Assembly (NCBI GenBank): GCA_013140765.1
Contig: JABFSE010000010.1
Location: 1 to 64,000 of the forward strand
DNA length: 64,000 bases
Source of the DNA: Sulfuriferula sp.
Lineage (GTDB): Bacteria; Pseudomonadota; Gammaproteobacteria; Burkholderiales; Sulfuriferulaceae
Reading direction: 5' to 3'
The position numbers and the translations under genes are program-made. The notes under the pieces were generated by a model that had not been told where the DNA came from, did not search any database, and saw only the letters and a list, made by a program, of their open reading frames with translations. Shown here piece by piece: positions 35,877 through 45,842 of this stretch. Positions within the stretch are counted from its first letter, which is position 1. Every line of letters begins with the position of its first letter.

Positions 35877-36824
35877 TTGAATTCAGTACAACAGGTATTG
35901 TGGGTGTTTGTGTTGCTATTGATCGCTGGTGCGTTGTTGCTGGTTGGTTGGTCTTTGCTCGCACAGGGTAGGCGATTGGCTGAAAATGAACTGGTGGTCG
36001 ATCGTATCATTGCGGCGCAGCATGATGATAAGGATGCTAAGCCAGTGCTGTCATGGCAAGATCGTTTGGTGGATTTGTTTAAGGGTTTAATAGATACACC
36101 TTTGGGACGGATATTTGTAGCTGAGGAAGATAGACACTTATTAGATCAGAGCGGCTTAAACGATAACCGTGGACGAGTTTTGTTCTTTATTCTACGTGCT
36201 GGGTTAAGTGTAGGTTTACCTTTGCTGGCTTTTTTGCTATTGAGTAAAAGTAATGATGTGTCAGTGGTGATATTAAGTGCTTTTTTTGGTCTGGCACTGG
36301 GGTACATGTTACCTAAGTGGGTAATGCAAAGTATAGCGACACAGCGCAAGGAGAGAGCCGCTGAAGAGTTGCCATTGCTAATTGATTTGTTGAGACTGTT
36401 GCAGGGTGTAGGACTATCTGTGGATCAAAGCCTGCATGTGATTGAGCACGAGTTTATTGAAGTGTTGCCTGTTTTAGGTGGTGAATTAGTACTCGCATCA
36501 CAGCAGTATCGCGTTGGTCGCACTCGTGAACAGTCATTAAAACGGCTTGCAACTGTCTTTGATCACGCTGATTTACAGTCCTTAACTCAATTGATTGTAC
36601 AAGTAGAGCGGCATGGTGGTGCTGTGCAAGAACCATTACGTGTATTTAGCGAGCGAATTCGCGAGCAACGTAAATTAGATATGAAGGCGTTAATTGGTAG
36701 GCTAACAGTGAAAATGACGGGAGTGATGGTGTTGACCTTGTTACCAGGGTTGTTGATCATTACAGGAGGCGTTGGATTTTTAGCGGTTATTCGGGCGTTG
36801 TCTAAAATGACGGGTACAAGTTAA
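35877..36824 (+). CDS. tadC: Tad inner-membrane platform protein TadC
   Basis: A 315-residue second T2SSF protein, starting at TTG with GAGGG upstream. It has an N-terminal segment (about 5-27), central hydrophobic stretches (about 95-145) and a C-terminal pair (about 275-308), with ELPLLIDLLRLLQGVGLSVD as the family's cytoplasmic motif. It pairs with TadB in the pilus platform and overlaps tadD by one base. Confidence 0.93.
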   Translation: MNSVQQVLWVFVLLLIAGALLLVGWSLLAQGRRLAENELVVDRIIAAQHDDKDAKPVLSWQDRLVDLFKGLIDTPLGRIFVAEEDRHLLDQSGLNDNRGRVLFFILRAGLSVGLPLLAFLLLSKSNDVSVVILSAFFGLALGYMLPKWVMQSIATQRKERAAEELPLLIDLLRLLQGVGLSVDQSLHVIEHEFIEVLPVLGGELVLASQQYRVGRTREQSLKRLATVFDHADLQSLTQLIVQVERHGGAVQEPLRVFSERIREQRKLDMKALIGRLTVKMTGVMVLTLLPGLLIITGGVGFLAVIRALSKMTGTS

Positions 36825-37732
36825 TGTGCTGTAAGTGGCTATATTTTTTATCTGGACTGATAGTGGTATCCACGCTGTCTGGATGTACGAATGACTCTGC
36901 CGCACGTTTGTTTGCGCAACAAAATGCGGCGGCAGAGCTACGTCAACAGGAAGAAAGTAAAACACCTACCCCTGATAATCAGGTCGTGTATCTGGGGCTT
37001 ATTAAGCAGATGCAAGCGAAGGGTTTGTATTTTGCTTCGCTGGCGCATATAGACGCGTATGAAAAACAATATGGGAATTCATCCGCTTTGAAGCTGTTGC
37101 AAGCGGATGCTTTAAGGGAAACGCAACAAACGGTTGCCGCTGAAGCGACTTATCGCGAGTTACTTTCGACTTCGGAGTCAGGATACGCTTGGCATGGTTT
37201 GGGGTTGTTAGCCGCAAAAAATGGACATTATAAGGAAGCTGTACCCTTTTTGCTGTCGGCGGTTAAAGAGCATCCCACCGATGCGACTGCGTTAAGTGAT
37301 TTAGGGTTTGCGCTATTGCAAACGGGGGATGTGGCAGGTGCACGTGTGCCGCTTGCTCAAGCGGCTGAACTCGCGCCAGATAACGGTGTTATTGTTGCCA
37401 ATTTTGCGTTAATGCTGAGTATCAGTGGTGATAATGGTAAAGCGCAAGCAGTGATGAGTAAAATCAATTTGCCTGCTAAAAGTCAAGAGGCTGTATATAG
37501 TTTAGCAAAAACATTGATGTCACCCGTTCCAGTGGTGTTGGTTAAAAAGGAGGTTGTTTCTACCGCCCACGGTGAGTCGGTTAATAAGGGGGGTGTGGTA
37601 ACGCCGCCTATTACGCCTCATGTTGCAAGTGCAGTGATTGATGTAGTAGATGAGATACCTCTACCTGGTCTGTCATTACGACCTAGTATGGCTCTGTCTA
37701 ATGTAACGCCATATCATCAGTCACAACGTTAG
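36824..37732 (+). CDS. tadD: TadD-like TPR lipoprotein
   Basis: A 302-residue predicted lipoprotein with lipobox LSGC (Cys about 21) and tetratricopeptide repeats from about residue 45 to 215 (for example GYAWHGLGLLAAKNGHYKEA and ATALSDLGFALLQTGDVAGA). The C-terminal 80 residues are low-complexity. TadD is a pilotin-like helper for the secretin in other Tad systems. Confidence 0.9.
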   Translation: MCCKWLYFLSGLIVVSTLSGCTNDSAARLFAQQNAAAELRQQEESKTPTPDNQVVYLGLIKQMQAKGLYFASLAHIDAYEKQYGNSSALKLLQADALRETQQTVAAEATYRELLSTSESGYAWHGLGLLAAKNGHYKEAVPFLLSAVKEHPTDATALSDLGFALLQTGDVAGARVPLAQAAELAPDNGVIVANFALMLSISGDNGKAQAVMSKINLPAKSQEAVYSLAKTLMSPVPVVLVKKEVVSTAHGESVNKGGVVTPPITPHVASAVIDVVDEIPLPGLSLRPSMALSNVTPYHQSQR

Positions 37733-37782
37733 TGTTTGCTAAAGTGATTTAGTGTGTTCTGTGTCAATTTTAGAGGTTAGGA

Positions 37783-38121
37783 ATGAATATGAAAAATAGT
37801 CTATATAGCAATTTAATGCGGGCATTAGGTCTGATTTCTGCGTTGTCGTTGATACCCTTTGGTAGCTATGCCGAGGATACCCGTGCTCAAGTTCAGACTA
37901 CTGCGCAAACTGATATAGCACCTAGTAATGAAGCTGGCTATGTGGTTGGTGATGCAACGCGTGAGTTACTGCGGGCACAAGTGAGCGGTAGCGTTGCTGG
38001 ACCGCGTTTGCCTATGTTGGGTGTTACGGCTGATGCGAGTTTGCAACGCTATCTTGATAGTTACAAGCATCCTTTACCCGAGTTTTATGAAAATCGTATT
38101 AAAAAAGATACTGGTAAGTAA
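37783..38121 (+). CDS. DUF3613-like small exported protein of the Tad locus
   Basis: A 112-residue protein with a signal peptide (LGLISALSLIPFGSYA, cleavage before EDTRA). The mature part has GYVVGDATRELLRAQVSG and ends with a YLDSYKHPLPEFYENRI-type segment. This matches my memory of DUF3613 proteins found in Tad loci of betaproteobacteria and pseudomonads. Function is unknown. Its stop overlaps the tadG start. Confidence 0.75.
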   Translation: MNMKNSLYSNLMRALGLISALSLIPFGSYAEDTRAQVQTTAQTDIAPSNEAGYVVGDATRELLRAQVSGSVAGPRLPMLGVTADASLQRYLDSYKHPLPEFYENRIKKDTGK

Positions 38122-39800
38122 TGATGCTATATACACAATCGAATAATAGGCTGGCGGTGCGTCAACGTGGCTCGATAGCGGTGATGGCAGTGATATTTCT
38201 ATCTTTGATTGTTATTTTGTTGTCGGTTATTGATATTGGTAATCTATTTTACAAAAAACGTGATTTGCAAAAAGTGGCAGATTTAGCTGCGTTAGCAGGT
38301 GCACAATCGTTACCAATAAATAATGTGCTTGATTGCAGTGTAGTAACATCAACGGCTAAAGCCAATGCGGAGTCAAACAACTTTTCAGACGTATCGCCTA
38401 ACACAACAAATAAAATGGTCGTGCCAACTTGTGGTCGTTGGGATACGCAAACTAATCCTACATCTTCTACGGTCGCCATTTACGAAACGCCTATGGGTAA
38501 GTATTTTGGAACGCCTAAGGCTGGAATCGGTTATAACGCGGTGAAGGTGGTTGTGTCTGAGAATGTGCCGCGTTTTTTTGGCTTAGGAACGCAGTATGTG
38601 GTTGCTCAGGCGATTGCATCGCAGTCTCAACCTACGGCGGCATTCTCTTTGGGCACTGGTTTGTTATCGTTATGTAGTGCTAGTAGTCCATTATTAAATC
38701 CTTTGGTGAATGGTTTGCTGGGTAGTGATGTATGTCTCTCTGCCGTTACCTACAATGGTTTGGTTGGATCTAATGTCTCATTGTTGGGCGTGTTGGCAAA
38801 TTTGGGCTTGAGTGTGGGTACGATAGACCAGGCTTTGAATACGCAGGTGACGTTGGCGCAATTGGTCAACGCGACTGTGGCTGCGTTATCGCCAGATCAG
38901 ATTGCGGCTATCAATGTTAATGATTTAGTGGCACTTACCACGGGTACGCTAGGTGGAACATTACTTACATTAGGTGATGTGTTGAATGTGAATGCGGCGG
39001 ATGGTATGGCGGCACTGGATGCAAAAATAAATGTATTGGATTTAATCAATGTCGCTACGCTACAAGTGGCAAATAAAAATAATTTTTTAGACTTGGGTGC
39101 AGGCATCAATCTTGGTATTGCGACGGTTGCTTTGAAACTGAACTTGATTGAGTCACCCAAAATGGCTGTAGGCGGTGTTGGCGTTAGTGCAACTTCAGCG
39201 CAGTTACGTTTGGCATTGATGGTTAATGTGGGTTTGCCAGGTTTAGCTTTGGTAAACCTGCCGCTATATGTGGATTTAGCCCCTGGGAAAGCAACGTTGA
39301 CTGGTTTGCAATGCAATACCCCACAAAGTGCTACATTTGATATTCAGCCTGGTTTAGCCGAGGTGTGTTTAGGTAGTAACCAAACAGCTGCTAGTGCGCC
39401 ATTTTCTTGCCCTGCTGATATGTCACAACGTGTTAACCGTGTGGATGTTATTCCTGGAGTGCTTAATTTAGGTATTAATGCTTCTCTGACCAATGCACCT
39501 ACCTCAGTCAATACACCCTCACCATTTCCATATAGCGTCACGGTGGGGACTTTGTTGGCGAGTATTCTAGGTAACATCATTACGCCAAGCTCTATAGGTG
39601 CGGGGTCTGATTTATTATTAGGCTTGCTTGATCCTGTCATATCTGCACTATTGGCGAGCTTAGGTGCAATTCTCAATCCTATTTTAGCCTTAGTAGGTGG
39701 TTTACTTGATTCCGTGTTGGCACTGTTGGGGCTTGGTGTTGGTCAGAGTACATTAAATGTATCTTCGGTTAGTTGTGGTAATGTGCAATTGGTTTACTGA
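38121..39800 (+). CDS. tadG: TadG-like pilus assembly protein
   Basis: A 559-residue protein with a TadE/TadG-type N-terminus: QRGSIAVMAVIFLSLIVILL and YKKRDLQKVADLAALAGAQS, the typical start of TadG. The long remainder is predicted to be periplasmic or extracellular and contains many Leu/Gly/Asn repeats. Near the end there is a highly hydrophobic stretch (about 490-540) with LLDPVISALLASLGAILNP, similar in rhythm to the LLAPVTGLLG repeats of the exported proteins upstream. TadG-type proteins probably anchor or cap the pilus. Confidence 0.85.
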   Translation: MMLYTQSNNRLAVRQRGSIAVMAVIFLSLIVILLSVIDIGNLFYKKRDLQKVADLAALAGAQSLPINNVLDCSVVTSTAKANAESNNFSDVSPNTTNKMVVPTCGRWDTQTNPTSSTVAIYETPMGKYFGTPKAGIGYNAVKVVVSENVPRFFGLGTQYVVAQAIASQSQPTAAFSLGTGLLSLCSASSPLLNPLVNGLLGSDVCLSAVTYNGLVGSNVSLLGVLANLGLSVGTIDQALNTQVTLAQLVNATVAALSPDQIAAINVNDLVALTTGTLGGTLLTLGDVLNVNAADGMAALDAKINVLDLINVATLQVANKNNFLDLGAGINLGIATVALKLNLIESPKMAVGGVGVSATSAQLRLALMVNVGLPGLALVNLPLYVDLAPGKATLTGLQCNTPQSATFDIQPGLAEVCLGSNQTAASAPFSCPADMSQRVNRVDVIPGVLNLGINASLTNAPTSVNTPSPFPYSVTVGTLLASILGNIITPSSIGAGSDLLLGLLDPVISALLASLGAILNPILALVGGLLDSVLALLGLGVGQSTLNVSSVSCGNVQLVY

Positions 39801-39977
39801 CTACGTCGCCGTTGATTGTTTCGGGTAGCAAGGCTGATTTAGGTTATGCGGTAAATGAGTTGGTAATAGTGATTTAATGCTTTGAAATGAATGGGTGAAA
39901 TACGTGACTTATTGGCAACGCAATACATTAAAGCACATCGTAATAATGAAAAAACCCTGTAATGAGTACCTCTGATT
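39801..39977. other. Intergenic region before the sigma-54 activator
   Basis: No gene, clear terminator or recognisable promoter is seen in these 177 bases. Confidence 0.4.
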
Positions 39978-41333
39978 ATGGCAACTAATTCATTAGCAGA
40001 TAACTTAGAGTTGTATGTTTGGGAAGGTAAGTCTGATATAGCAGAACGTATTACAGCGTGTATGAGTAGCTTTAATGTGGACGTTATCCGCGCTGAGGAT
40101 GCGCTTGTTATGCCGAGTAAAGGTGCGGTACGACCTGCAATTGCCGTAATGTCAGTTTCTGTGATTGATCGTGCAGTTGTTTCTGCGGATGTCTGGTTAA
40201 AGACGCATCATATGCCCGTTATTTGGGTTGCTGATGTGGAGCGTGTCGCTGACCCACGTGTATATCCGCCTAGTTATAAACATATTTTGATGTTGGACTT
40301 TACTTGCGCTGAATTACGTTTGTTAATTAGCAAGATGGCAACAGAGTTGTTACGTAGTAATGAGCCTGACTCGGTATTGGTGCCTTTTGTTGCCGAGTCA
40401 GATTGTATGCAGGCATTGTTGAGTGAGGTTGAAACTTTTTCCGATTGTGATGTGAATGTGTTGGTGATGGGTGAAACAGGCGTAGGTAAGGAACGCATCG
40501 CCCAGTTGTTGCATCAGCAACATCAACGCTATTGTTTAGGATCTTTTGTCGCCGTCAATTGTGGTGCGATTCCCGATGGTTTATTTGAGTCCTTATTTTT
40601 TGGTCACGCTAAGGGGGCTTTCACTGGTGCAGTGTTGGCACACAAAGGATATTTTGAGCAAGCTGATGGTGGCACGTTGTTTCTTGACGAAATAGGTGAG
40701 TTACCTTTATATCAGCAAGTTAAATTATTGCGTGTATTAGAGTTGCGCGCGGTTACACGAGTAGGCTCTCAAAATGAGATTGCGCTGGATTTTCGATTGA
40801 TTGCAGCAACGAATCGAAATTTACGCGAATTAGTTAGCGAAGGCTTGTTTAGAGCTGATTTGTATTACCGTTTGGCTGTTATTGAGTTGCACATACCGAG
40901 CCTAGACGCACGTGGTTATAATGATAAAGTGGCTATCTTTTCTAATTTATTGGCACAGATTGATGCCGCGACACCAGCACCACCTAGCTGGTTGTTAGAT
41001 TTGGTAGGCACTTCAAATTTTGCTGGTAATGTTAGGGAACTACGTAATGTCGCCGAACGAATAGGTATTATTTATCGGCAATTAGGTCATTGGGATAGAT
41101 CGCGTATAGAGCGTGTATTCTCTACATTATTGAGTCCTGCTTTGATTATGGCTGATAGTTATCCAGATGCTGTGGTGAGTTTTAATGAAGTTGAGTTAGC
41201 AGAACGTGAACGCATTGTAGCCATGTTGGATGCGAATGGTTGGCGTCGCCAAGATACCGCCAATGCGATAGGTATCAGTCGTAAAGTTTTGTGGGAAAAA
41301 ATGCGTAAATTTCGATTGCTTACAGCGAATTAG
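39978..41333 (+). CDS. Sigma-54-dependent transcriptional activator
   Basis: A 451-residue enhancer-binding protein. The AAA+ domain (about 140-370) has Walker [11 protein letters not shown], an intact sigma-54 contact loop GAFTGAV and Walker [14 protein letters not shown]. The C-terminal Fis-type HTH contains [20 protein letters not shown]. The N-terminal 135 residues resemble a divergent receiver or unknown sensing domain; I cannot see a clear phospho-acceptor site. The gene follows the Tad operon and is the natural candidate to control it or the upstream repeat-protein genes, but I found no convincing GG-N10-GC promoter by eye. Confidence 0.9.
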   Translation: MATNSLADNLELYVWEGKSDIAERITACMSSFNVDVIRAEDALVMPSKGAVRPAIAVMSVSVIDRAVVSADVWLKTHHMPVIWVADVERVADPRVYPPSYKHILMLDFTCAELRLLISKMATELLRSNEPDSVLVPFVAESDCMQALLSEVETFSDCDVNVLVMGETGVGKERIAQLLHQQHQRYCLGSFVAVNCGAIPDGLFESLFFGHAKGAFTGAVLAHKGYFEQADGGTLFLDEIGELPLYQQVKLLRVLELRAVTRVGSQNEIALDFRLIAATNRNLRELVSEGLFRADLYYRLAVIELHIPSLDARGYNDKVAIFSNLLAQIDAATPAPPSWLLDLVGTSNFAGNVRELRNVAERIGIIYRQLGHWDRSRIERVFSTLLSPALIMADSYPDAVVSFNEVELAERERIVAMLDANGWRRQDTANAIGISRKVLWEKMRKFRLLTAN

Positions 41334-41376
41334 CATTTATTATGGTTTTATCGTGTGTTGACAATACTAGCACAAT

Positions 41377-41403
41377 AAAAAAGCAGCCTAAGCTGCTTTT
41401 TTA
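41377..41403. terminator. Bidirectional terminator between the activator and pnp
   Basis: AAAAGCAGC and GCTGCTTTT pair over a four-base loop with A and T runs on each side, so it can end transcription from both converging genes. Confidence 0.9.
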
Positions 41404-41417
41404 TTGCTGATGCTTAA

Positions 41418-43541
41418 TTACTCAGCAGCAGGGGTGGCTTCTACGGTTTCTTTTGCCGCTGGCTCTACCAGTGCTTTCATCGACAAGCGTAAACGACCTT
41501 TTTCGTCAGCTTCTAGGATTTTAACGGTAACATGCTGACCTTCTTTCAGGTATTCACTCACAGCGTTGACACGCTCATGGGCGATTTGTGAAATGTGTAG
41601 CAAGCCGTCTTTACCTGGCAATACGTTCACAATTGCGCCGAAATCTAGCAATTTGATAACTGTACCTTCGTAGGCTTTGCCGACTTCAACTTCAGCGGTG
41701 ATTTCGGTGATGCGGCGTTTGGCGATTTCGCCTGATTCGGCACTGGTGCAAGCGATTTTGACTGTGCCATCTTCGCCGATGTCGATTTGCGTGCCTGTTT
41801 CTTCGGTCAATGCGCGGATAACTGCGCCGCCTTTGCCGATAACATCGCGGATTTTTTCAGGGTTGATTTTCATGCTGATAATGCGCGGTGCGTAAGCTGA
41901 CATTTCGGTGCTTGCGCCGCCTACCGCTGATTTCATCAGACCGAGGATGTGCATACGGCCTTCTTTAGCCTGTTCCAACGCGGCTTTCATGATTTCTTTG
42001 GTGATGCCTGTAATCTTGATGTCCATTTGCAATGCGGTGATACCAGCGTCAGTACCTGCCACTTTGAAGTCCATATCGCCTAAGTGATCTTCGTCACCCA
42101 ATATGTCGGTCAACACGGCAAAACGGTTGCCATCTTTAATCAAGCCCATTGCGATACCTGCAACGTGGGCTTTCAAAGGGACACCAGCGTCCATCAATGC
42201 CAAGCAACCACCACACACTGAAGCCATCGACGATGAGCCGTTGGATTCGGTGATTTCTGATACGACGCGCATGGTGTAGCCGAATTCTTCACGGCTAGGC
42301 AATACTGCCGCTAACGCGCGTTTAGCCAAACGACCGTGACCGATTTCGCGGCGTTTAGGTGTGCCTACACGGCCTGTTTCACCAGTTGCATACGGAGGCA
42401 TGTTGTAATGCAGCATGAAGCGGTCGCTGTATTCACCTTGCAATGCGTCTATTTTTTGTTCGTCACGACCTGTGCCTAGTGTGGCTACTACCATGGCTTG
42501 AGTTTCGCCACGGGTGAACAATGATGAGCCATGTACGCGCGGCAATACGCTGTTGCGGATGGTGATAGGGCGCACGGTGCGGGTATCACGACCATCAATA
42601 CGGGGTTCGCCATTCAGAATTTGGTTACGAACGATTTTAGCTTCCAAGTTGTGGAAAATGTCGTTGATTTCATTGACCGCCAGCGTGCCCATGTCGCTGG
42701 TAATCAATTGCGCTGCCATGCGGTTGTGTATGGCTTTGATTTCTTTTGAGCGTTCGCGTTTTTGGCGAATTTCGTAGGCTTTATTCAAATCAGCTTCAGC
42801 GTGTGCGGCAACTTGAGCGATAAGCTCAACGTTGGCAACAGGTGCTTGCCAATCCCAAGGTTCAGGATTTACTTCATCAGCTAATTCATTGATTGCATTG
42901 ATAACGACTTGCATTTGTTGATGACCGTAAACGACCGCGCCCAACATGATTTCTTCGGATAATTGTTGCGCTTCTGATTCAACCATCAATACTGCCTGGC
43001 TAGTACCAGCAACGATCAAATCCATCGCTGAGTTAGGTAATTCGCTCGCGAGTGGGTTTAATACGTATTCGTTGTTGATGAAACCCACGCGTGCAGCACC
43101 GACTGGACCTGCGAAAGGAATACCAGAAACAGCTAATGCGGCTGATGAGCCGATTAACGCCAAAATGTCTGAATCAACTTCAGGGTTGCTAGACATGACG
43201 GTGGCGATAATCTGGATTTCGTTGTAGAACGCTTCTGGGAATAATGGACGTAATGGACGGTCGATTAAGCGTGAAGTAAGGGTTTCTTTTTCTGAAGGCT
43301 TGCCTTCGCGTTTGAAAAAACCACCTGGTATTTTGCCAGCGGCATAAGTTTTTTCTTGATAATCTACAGTCAATGGGAAGAAATCTTGACCTGCTTTTAC
43401 GTCGTGTTTGCCGACGACAGTCACCAATACAACGGTGTCGTCAACGGTAACTAAAACTGCACCACTGGCTTGACGTGCGATTTCGCCTGTTTCTAAGGTA
43501 ACTGTCTGACGACCATATTGAAACGATTTAGTAATTTTCAT
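41418..43541 (-). CDS. pnp: Polyribonucleotide nucleotidyltransferase
   Basis: PNPase, the 3'-5' phosphorolytic RNA-degrading enzyme and degradosome component, 707 residues. Two RNase PH domains (starting [18 protein letters not shown]) are separated by an alpha-helical domain and followed by KH ([20 protein letters not shown]) and S1 (about 620-690) domains. It lies downstream of rpsO, the classical order, with a hairpin between them. Confidence 0.98.
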   Translation of the reverse strand: MKITKSFQYGRQTVTLETGEIARQASGAVLVTVDDTVVLVTVVGKHDVKAGQDFFPLTVDYQEKTYAAGKIPGGFFKREGKPSEKETLTSRLIDRPLRPLFPEAFYNEIQIIATVMSSNPEVDSDILALIGSSAALAVSGIPFAGPVGAARVGFINNEYVLNPLASELPNSAMDLIVAGTSQAVLMVESEAQQLSEEIMLGAVVYGHQQMQVVINAINELADEVNPEPWDWQAPVANVELIAQVAAHAEADLNKAYEIRQKRERSKEIKAIHNRMAAQLITSDMGTLAVNEINDIFHNLEAKIVRNQILNGEPRIDGRDTRTVRPITIRNSVLPRVHGSSLFTRGETQAMVVATLGTGRDEQKIDALQGEYSDRFMLHYNMPPYATGETGRVGTPKRREIGHGRLAKRALAAVLPSREEFGYTMRVVSEITESNGSSSMASVCGGCLALMDAGVPLKAHVAGIAMGLIKDGNRFAVLTDILGDEDHLGDMDFKVAGTDAGITALQMDIKITGITKEIMKAALEQAKEGRMHILGLMKSAVGGASTEMSAYAPRIISMKINPEKIRDVIGKGGAVIRALTEETGTQIDIGEDGTVKIACTSAESGEIAKRRITEITAEVEVGKAYEGTVIKLLDFGAIVNVLPGKDGLLHISQIAHERVNAVSEYLKEGQHVTVKILEADEKGRLRLSMKALVEPAAKETVEATPAAE

Positions 43542-43574
43542 TGCTATCCTTTAGGTTGCTATTCTTAACGTTCT

Positions 43575-43612
43575 AACAAAACCGCCCCGCGTTTATAGGG
43601 CGGGGCGGTATA
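43575..43612 (-). terminator. Hairpin in the rpsO-pnp intergenic region
   Basis: ACCGCCCCGC (43581-43590) and GCGGGGCGGT (43600-43609) form a ten-base stem; on the minus strand it is followed by TTTTG. It would end most rpsO transcripts and may also act as a processing or stability structure for pnp mRNA, as in other bacteria. Confidence 0.75.
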
Positions 43613-43646
43613 GGTTAGACGGTGATAATGTCCAATGTGACGAGGC

Positions 43647-43916
43647 TTATTTACGTAAACCAAGTTTAGCTAAAATGTTGCGATAGCTTGCGTTGTTGGT
43701 ACGCTTTAAGTAATCCAGTAATTTACGACGACGGCTAACCATGCGCAACAAACCACGACGTGAGTGGTGATCTTTAGCGTTTGCTTTGAAATGGTCGGTC
43801 AAGTCGTTGATGCGAGCGGTCAACAAAGCAACTTGTACTTCAGATGAACCTGTATCGCCTGCAGCATGTTGATATTCAGCAACTAATTGTGCTTTTAATT
43901 CGGTAGTAACAGCCAT
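43647..43916 (-). CDS. rpsO: 30S ribosomal protein S15
   Basis: An 89-residue S15, which binds 16S rRNA early in 30S assembly. Family blocks [17 protein letters not shown] and [20 protein letters not shown] are complete. AAGGAG lies eight bases before the start. It is the first gene of the rpsO-pnp operon. Confidence 0.98.
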   Translation of the reverse strand: MAVTTELKAQLVAEYQHAAGDTGSSEVQVALLTARINDLTDHFKANAKDHHSRRGLLRMVSRRRKLLDYLKRTNNASYRNILAKLGLRK

Positions 43917-44008
43917 GGTGTTCTCCTTAAATGGATTAAAAAATCGCGAGGTGCTTCGGCTGAAGGATGCGCCTCGTTCGTGAAGCTGTGCATTATACGC
44001 AAAATAGC

Positions 44009-45364
44009 TTATTTTTTCAAACGATTAGTTACATATAATCGGCGTACCTGTGCGTCAACGCTATCTTGTGCAAAATGAATGCTGAGTTTGGCATTCAGAT
44101 CTAGCTGTTGCGCGTTGTGGATGATGTCGCCATGCTCATTGCGCACCATCGCATAGCCGCGTGCGAGTACGGCGGTGGGGCTGAGGTGGTGTAATTCATT
44201 GCGGGTATGTTGGATGAAAGTCTGGTGTTGGTTTAATAGGTGCTGCATAGCACGGTGCATTTGTTGGGCGGTGCGCGTTAATTGTTGTTGGTAAGGCGCG
44301 ATGTCAGGGCGTTTTAAGCGTAGCTTGAGCTGTGCTTGTTGACCGTTGCGTTGTTGCAATATGGCGTGATGGGCGAGGCGTAAGCGTGATGCGAGTTGCT
44401 CGGTGTGTCGCTGTTGTGTGTTAATGCGCTGACCTGGGTGGACTAAACGTGCGGCAAGATGCTGGTATTGCTGTTGGCGTTGTGCGAGTTGCTGGCGCAT
44501 TTGGCGATTGAGTCGCGCTTGGGATAGGTCTAGCGTCTGCAATAACTGATTGCGATTAGGGCACGCTAGGGTTGCCGCTGCAGTTGGCGTAGGCGCGCGT
44601 AAGTCACTGACAAAATCAGTGATGGTGAAATCAGTTTCATGCCCCACGCCGCTGATGATGGGGAGTGGGCTGGCGGCGACGGTACGCGCTACTTGTTCAT
44701 CATTAAATGCCCATAGGTCTTCTATACTGCCACCGCCTCGGCAAATAATCAGCACATCACATTCACCACGTTGATAAGCTGTATTCAAGGCATGGACGAT
44801 TTGCGCAGGTGCAGTACCACCCTGAACCTGGCACGGGTAAATGATAACGGGCAAGCTGGGCATAAGCCGATTAAGCGTGGTCAGCACATCACGCAGGGCG
44901 GCGGCTTGCGGCGAGGTGATAATGCCGATGCGATTGGGCATAGCGGGCAGGGTGCGTTTGCGGGTGTTGTCGAATAAGCCTTCTTGTTCTAATTTACGTT
45001 TGAGCTGTTCAAATGCAGCAAATAGCTCACCCAACCCAGCACGACGTAAGTTTTCGACTTGCAATTGGAAATCGCCGCGTGGCTCATACAAACCTGCTGT
45101 GGCGCGTATTTCAACTTGCATACCGTTTTCAGGTAGCCAGTCTATGAACTGATTGCGCCCGCGAAACATGACGCATTTGACCTGTGCTTGCGCGTCTTTC
45201 AGCGAAAAATACCAGTGCCCAGAGCTGGCGCGAGTGAGGTTGGAAATCTCACCCGCCACCCAAGTGAGCGGAATGTTGCTTGCCAATGTTTGCTGTACCC
45301 AGCGATTAAAGTGACTGACGCTGAGGATGGGGGCGGCTGGCGTGTTGGTTAAGATGTTTGTCAA
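44009..45364 (-). CDS. xseA: Exodeoxyribonuclease VII large subunit
   Basis: A 451-residue XseA, the catalytic subunit of the single-strand exonuclease. An OB-fold N-terminal domain (about 15-115, with [20 protein letters not shown]) is followed by the catalytic domain with [20 protein letters not shown] and [18 protein letters not shown]. The helical C-terminus is unusually Gln- and His-rich. The small subunit xseB is not nearby. Confidence 0.96.
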   Translation of the reverse strand: MTNILTNTPAAPILSVSHFNRWVQQTLASNIPLTWVAGEISNLTRASSGHWYFSLKDAQAQVKCVMFRGRNQFIDWLPENGMQVEIRATAGLYEPRGDFQLQVENLRRAGLGELFAAFEQLKRKLEQEGLFDNTRKRTLPAMPNRIGIITSPQAAALRDVLTTLNRLMPSLPVIIYPCQVQGGTAPAQIVHALNTAYQRGECDVLIICRGGGSIEDLWAFNDEQVARTVAASPLPIISGVGHETDFTITDFVSDLRAPTPTAAATLACPNRNQLLQTLDLSQARLNRQMRQQLAQRQQQYQHLAARLVHPGQRINTQQRHTEQLASRLRLAHHAILQQRNGQQAQLKLRLKRPDIAPYQQQLTRTAQQMHRAMQHLLNQHQTFIQHTRNELHHLSPTAVLARGYAMVRNEHGDIIHNAQQLDLNAKLSIHFAQDSVDAQVRRLYVTNRLKK

Positions 45365-45842
45365 GGATTTTCCACTGTGTAGGTAAATTGAATTTATTTT
45401 TTAATAAAAAACTTGACGTGATGTTTATTTATTATGTGCATGATTATAAATGATTTATTTATATGTCAAAATTTAAGCAGCCGTTAAAATTCGTTATGAG
45501 CGGGTAACTTAGCGTCTAGTTGAACACATTATCCACAAAGTTATCCACAGAAAATGTGGGTAAGCATAAAATATCCTTACAGGGGCTAGAGTTAGCGATT
45601 AAGTTAATACATCGACATCTCGCTTGGCGCTACTAGGCTTGCGTTACCCACACCTAAAATAAATTTTCATTAAAGCGCAATAATTAGCTTGACGATGCGG
45701 ATTATTTATAACTGCATGATAGATAAGCAAATTTTGTTTGACTAAAAAATACGCCGTTGCTAAAAAGCTATACAGGCGGTTAAGTTAGCGTTCGCGCCCA
45801 CACATTACCCACAAAGTTATCCACAGAAAATGTGGGTAAACC
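45365..45842. promoter_or_regulatory. Noncoding segment with seven DnaA-box-like 9-mers in two matching clusters
   Basis: Boxes matching TTATCCACA or TTACCCACA lie at 45529-45537, 45541-45549, 45555-45563 (inverted), 45644-45652, 45805-45813, 45817-45825 and 45831-45839 (inverted). The first and last triplets have identical layout (box, 3 bases, box, 5 bases, inverted box) and form a 40-bp repeat with one difference. An AT-rich stretch (about 45400-45475) adjoins. The architecture is that of a DnaA-binding locus: an origin, a titration site like datA, or a reactivation site like DARS. No dnaA or dnaN gene is near, so origin status is open. Confidence 0.75.

Noticed and set aside
45365-45842. 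Firm call as the chromosomal origin
   Set aside because: The DnaA-box clusters are clear, but there is no dnaA/dnaN/gyrB neighbourhood and GC skew cannot be judged from this window.
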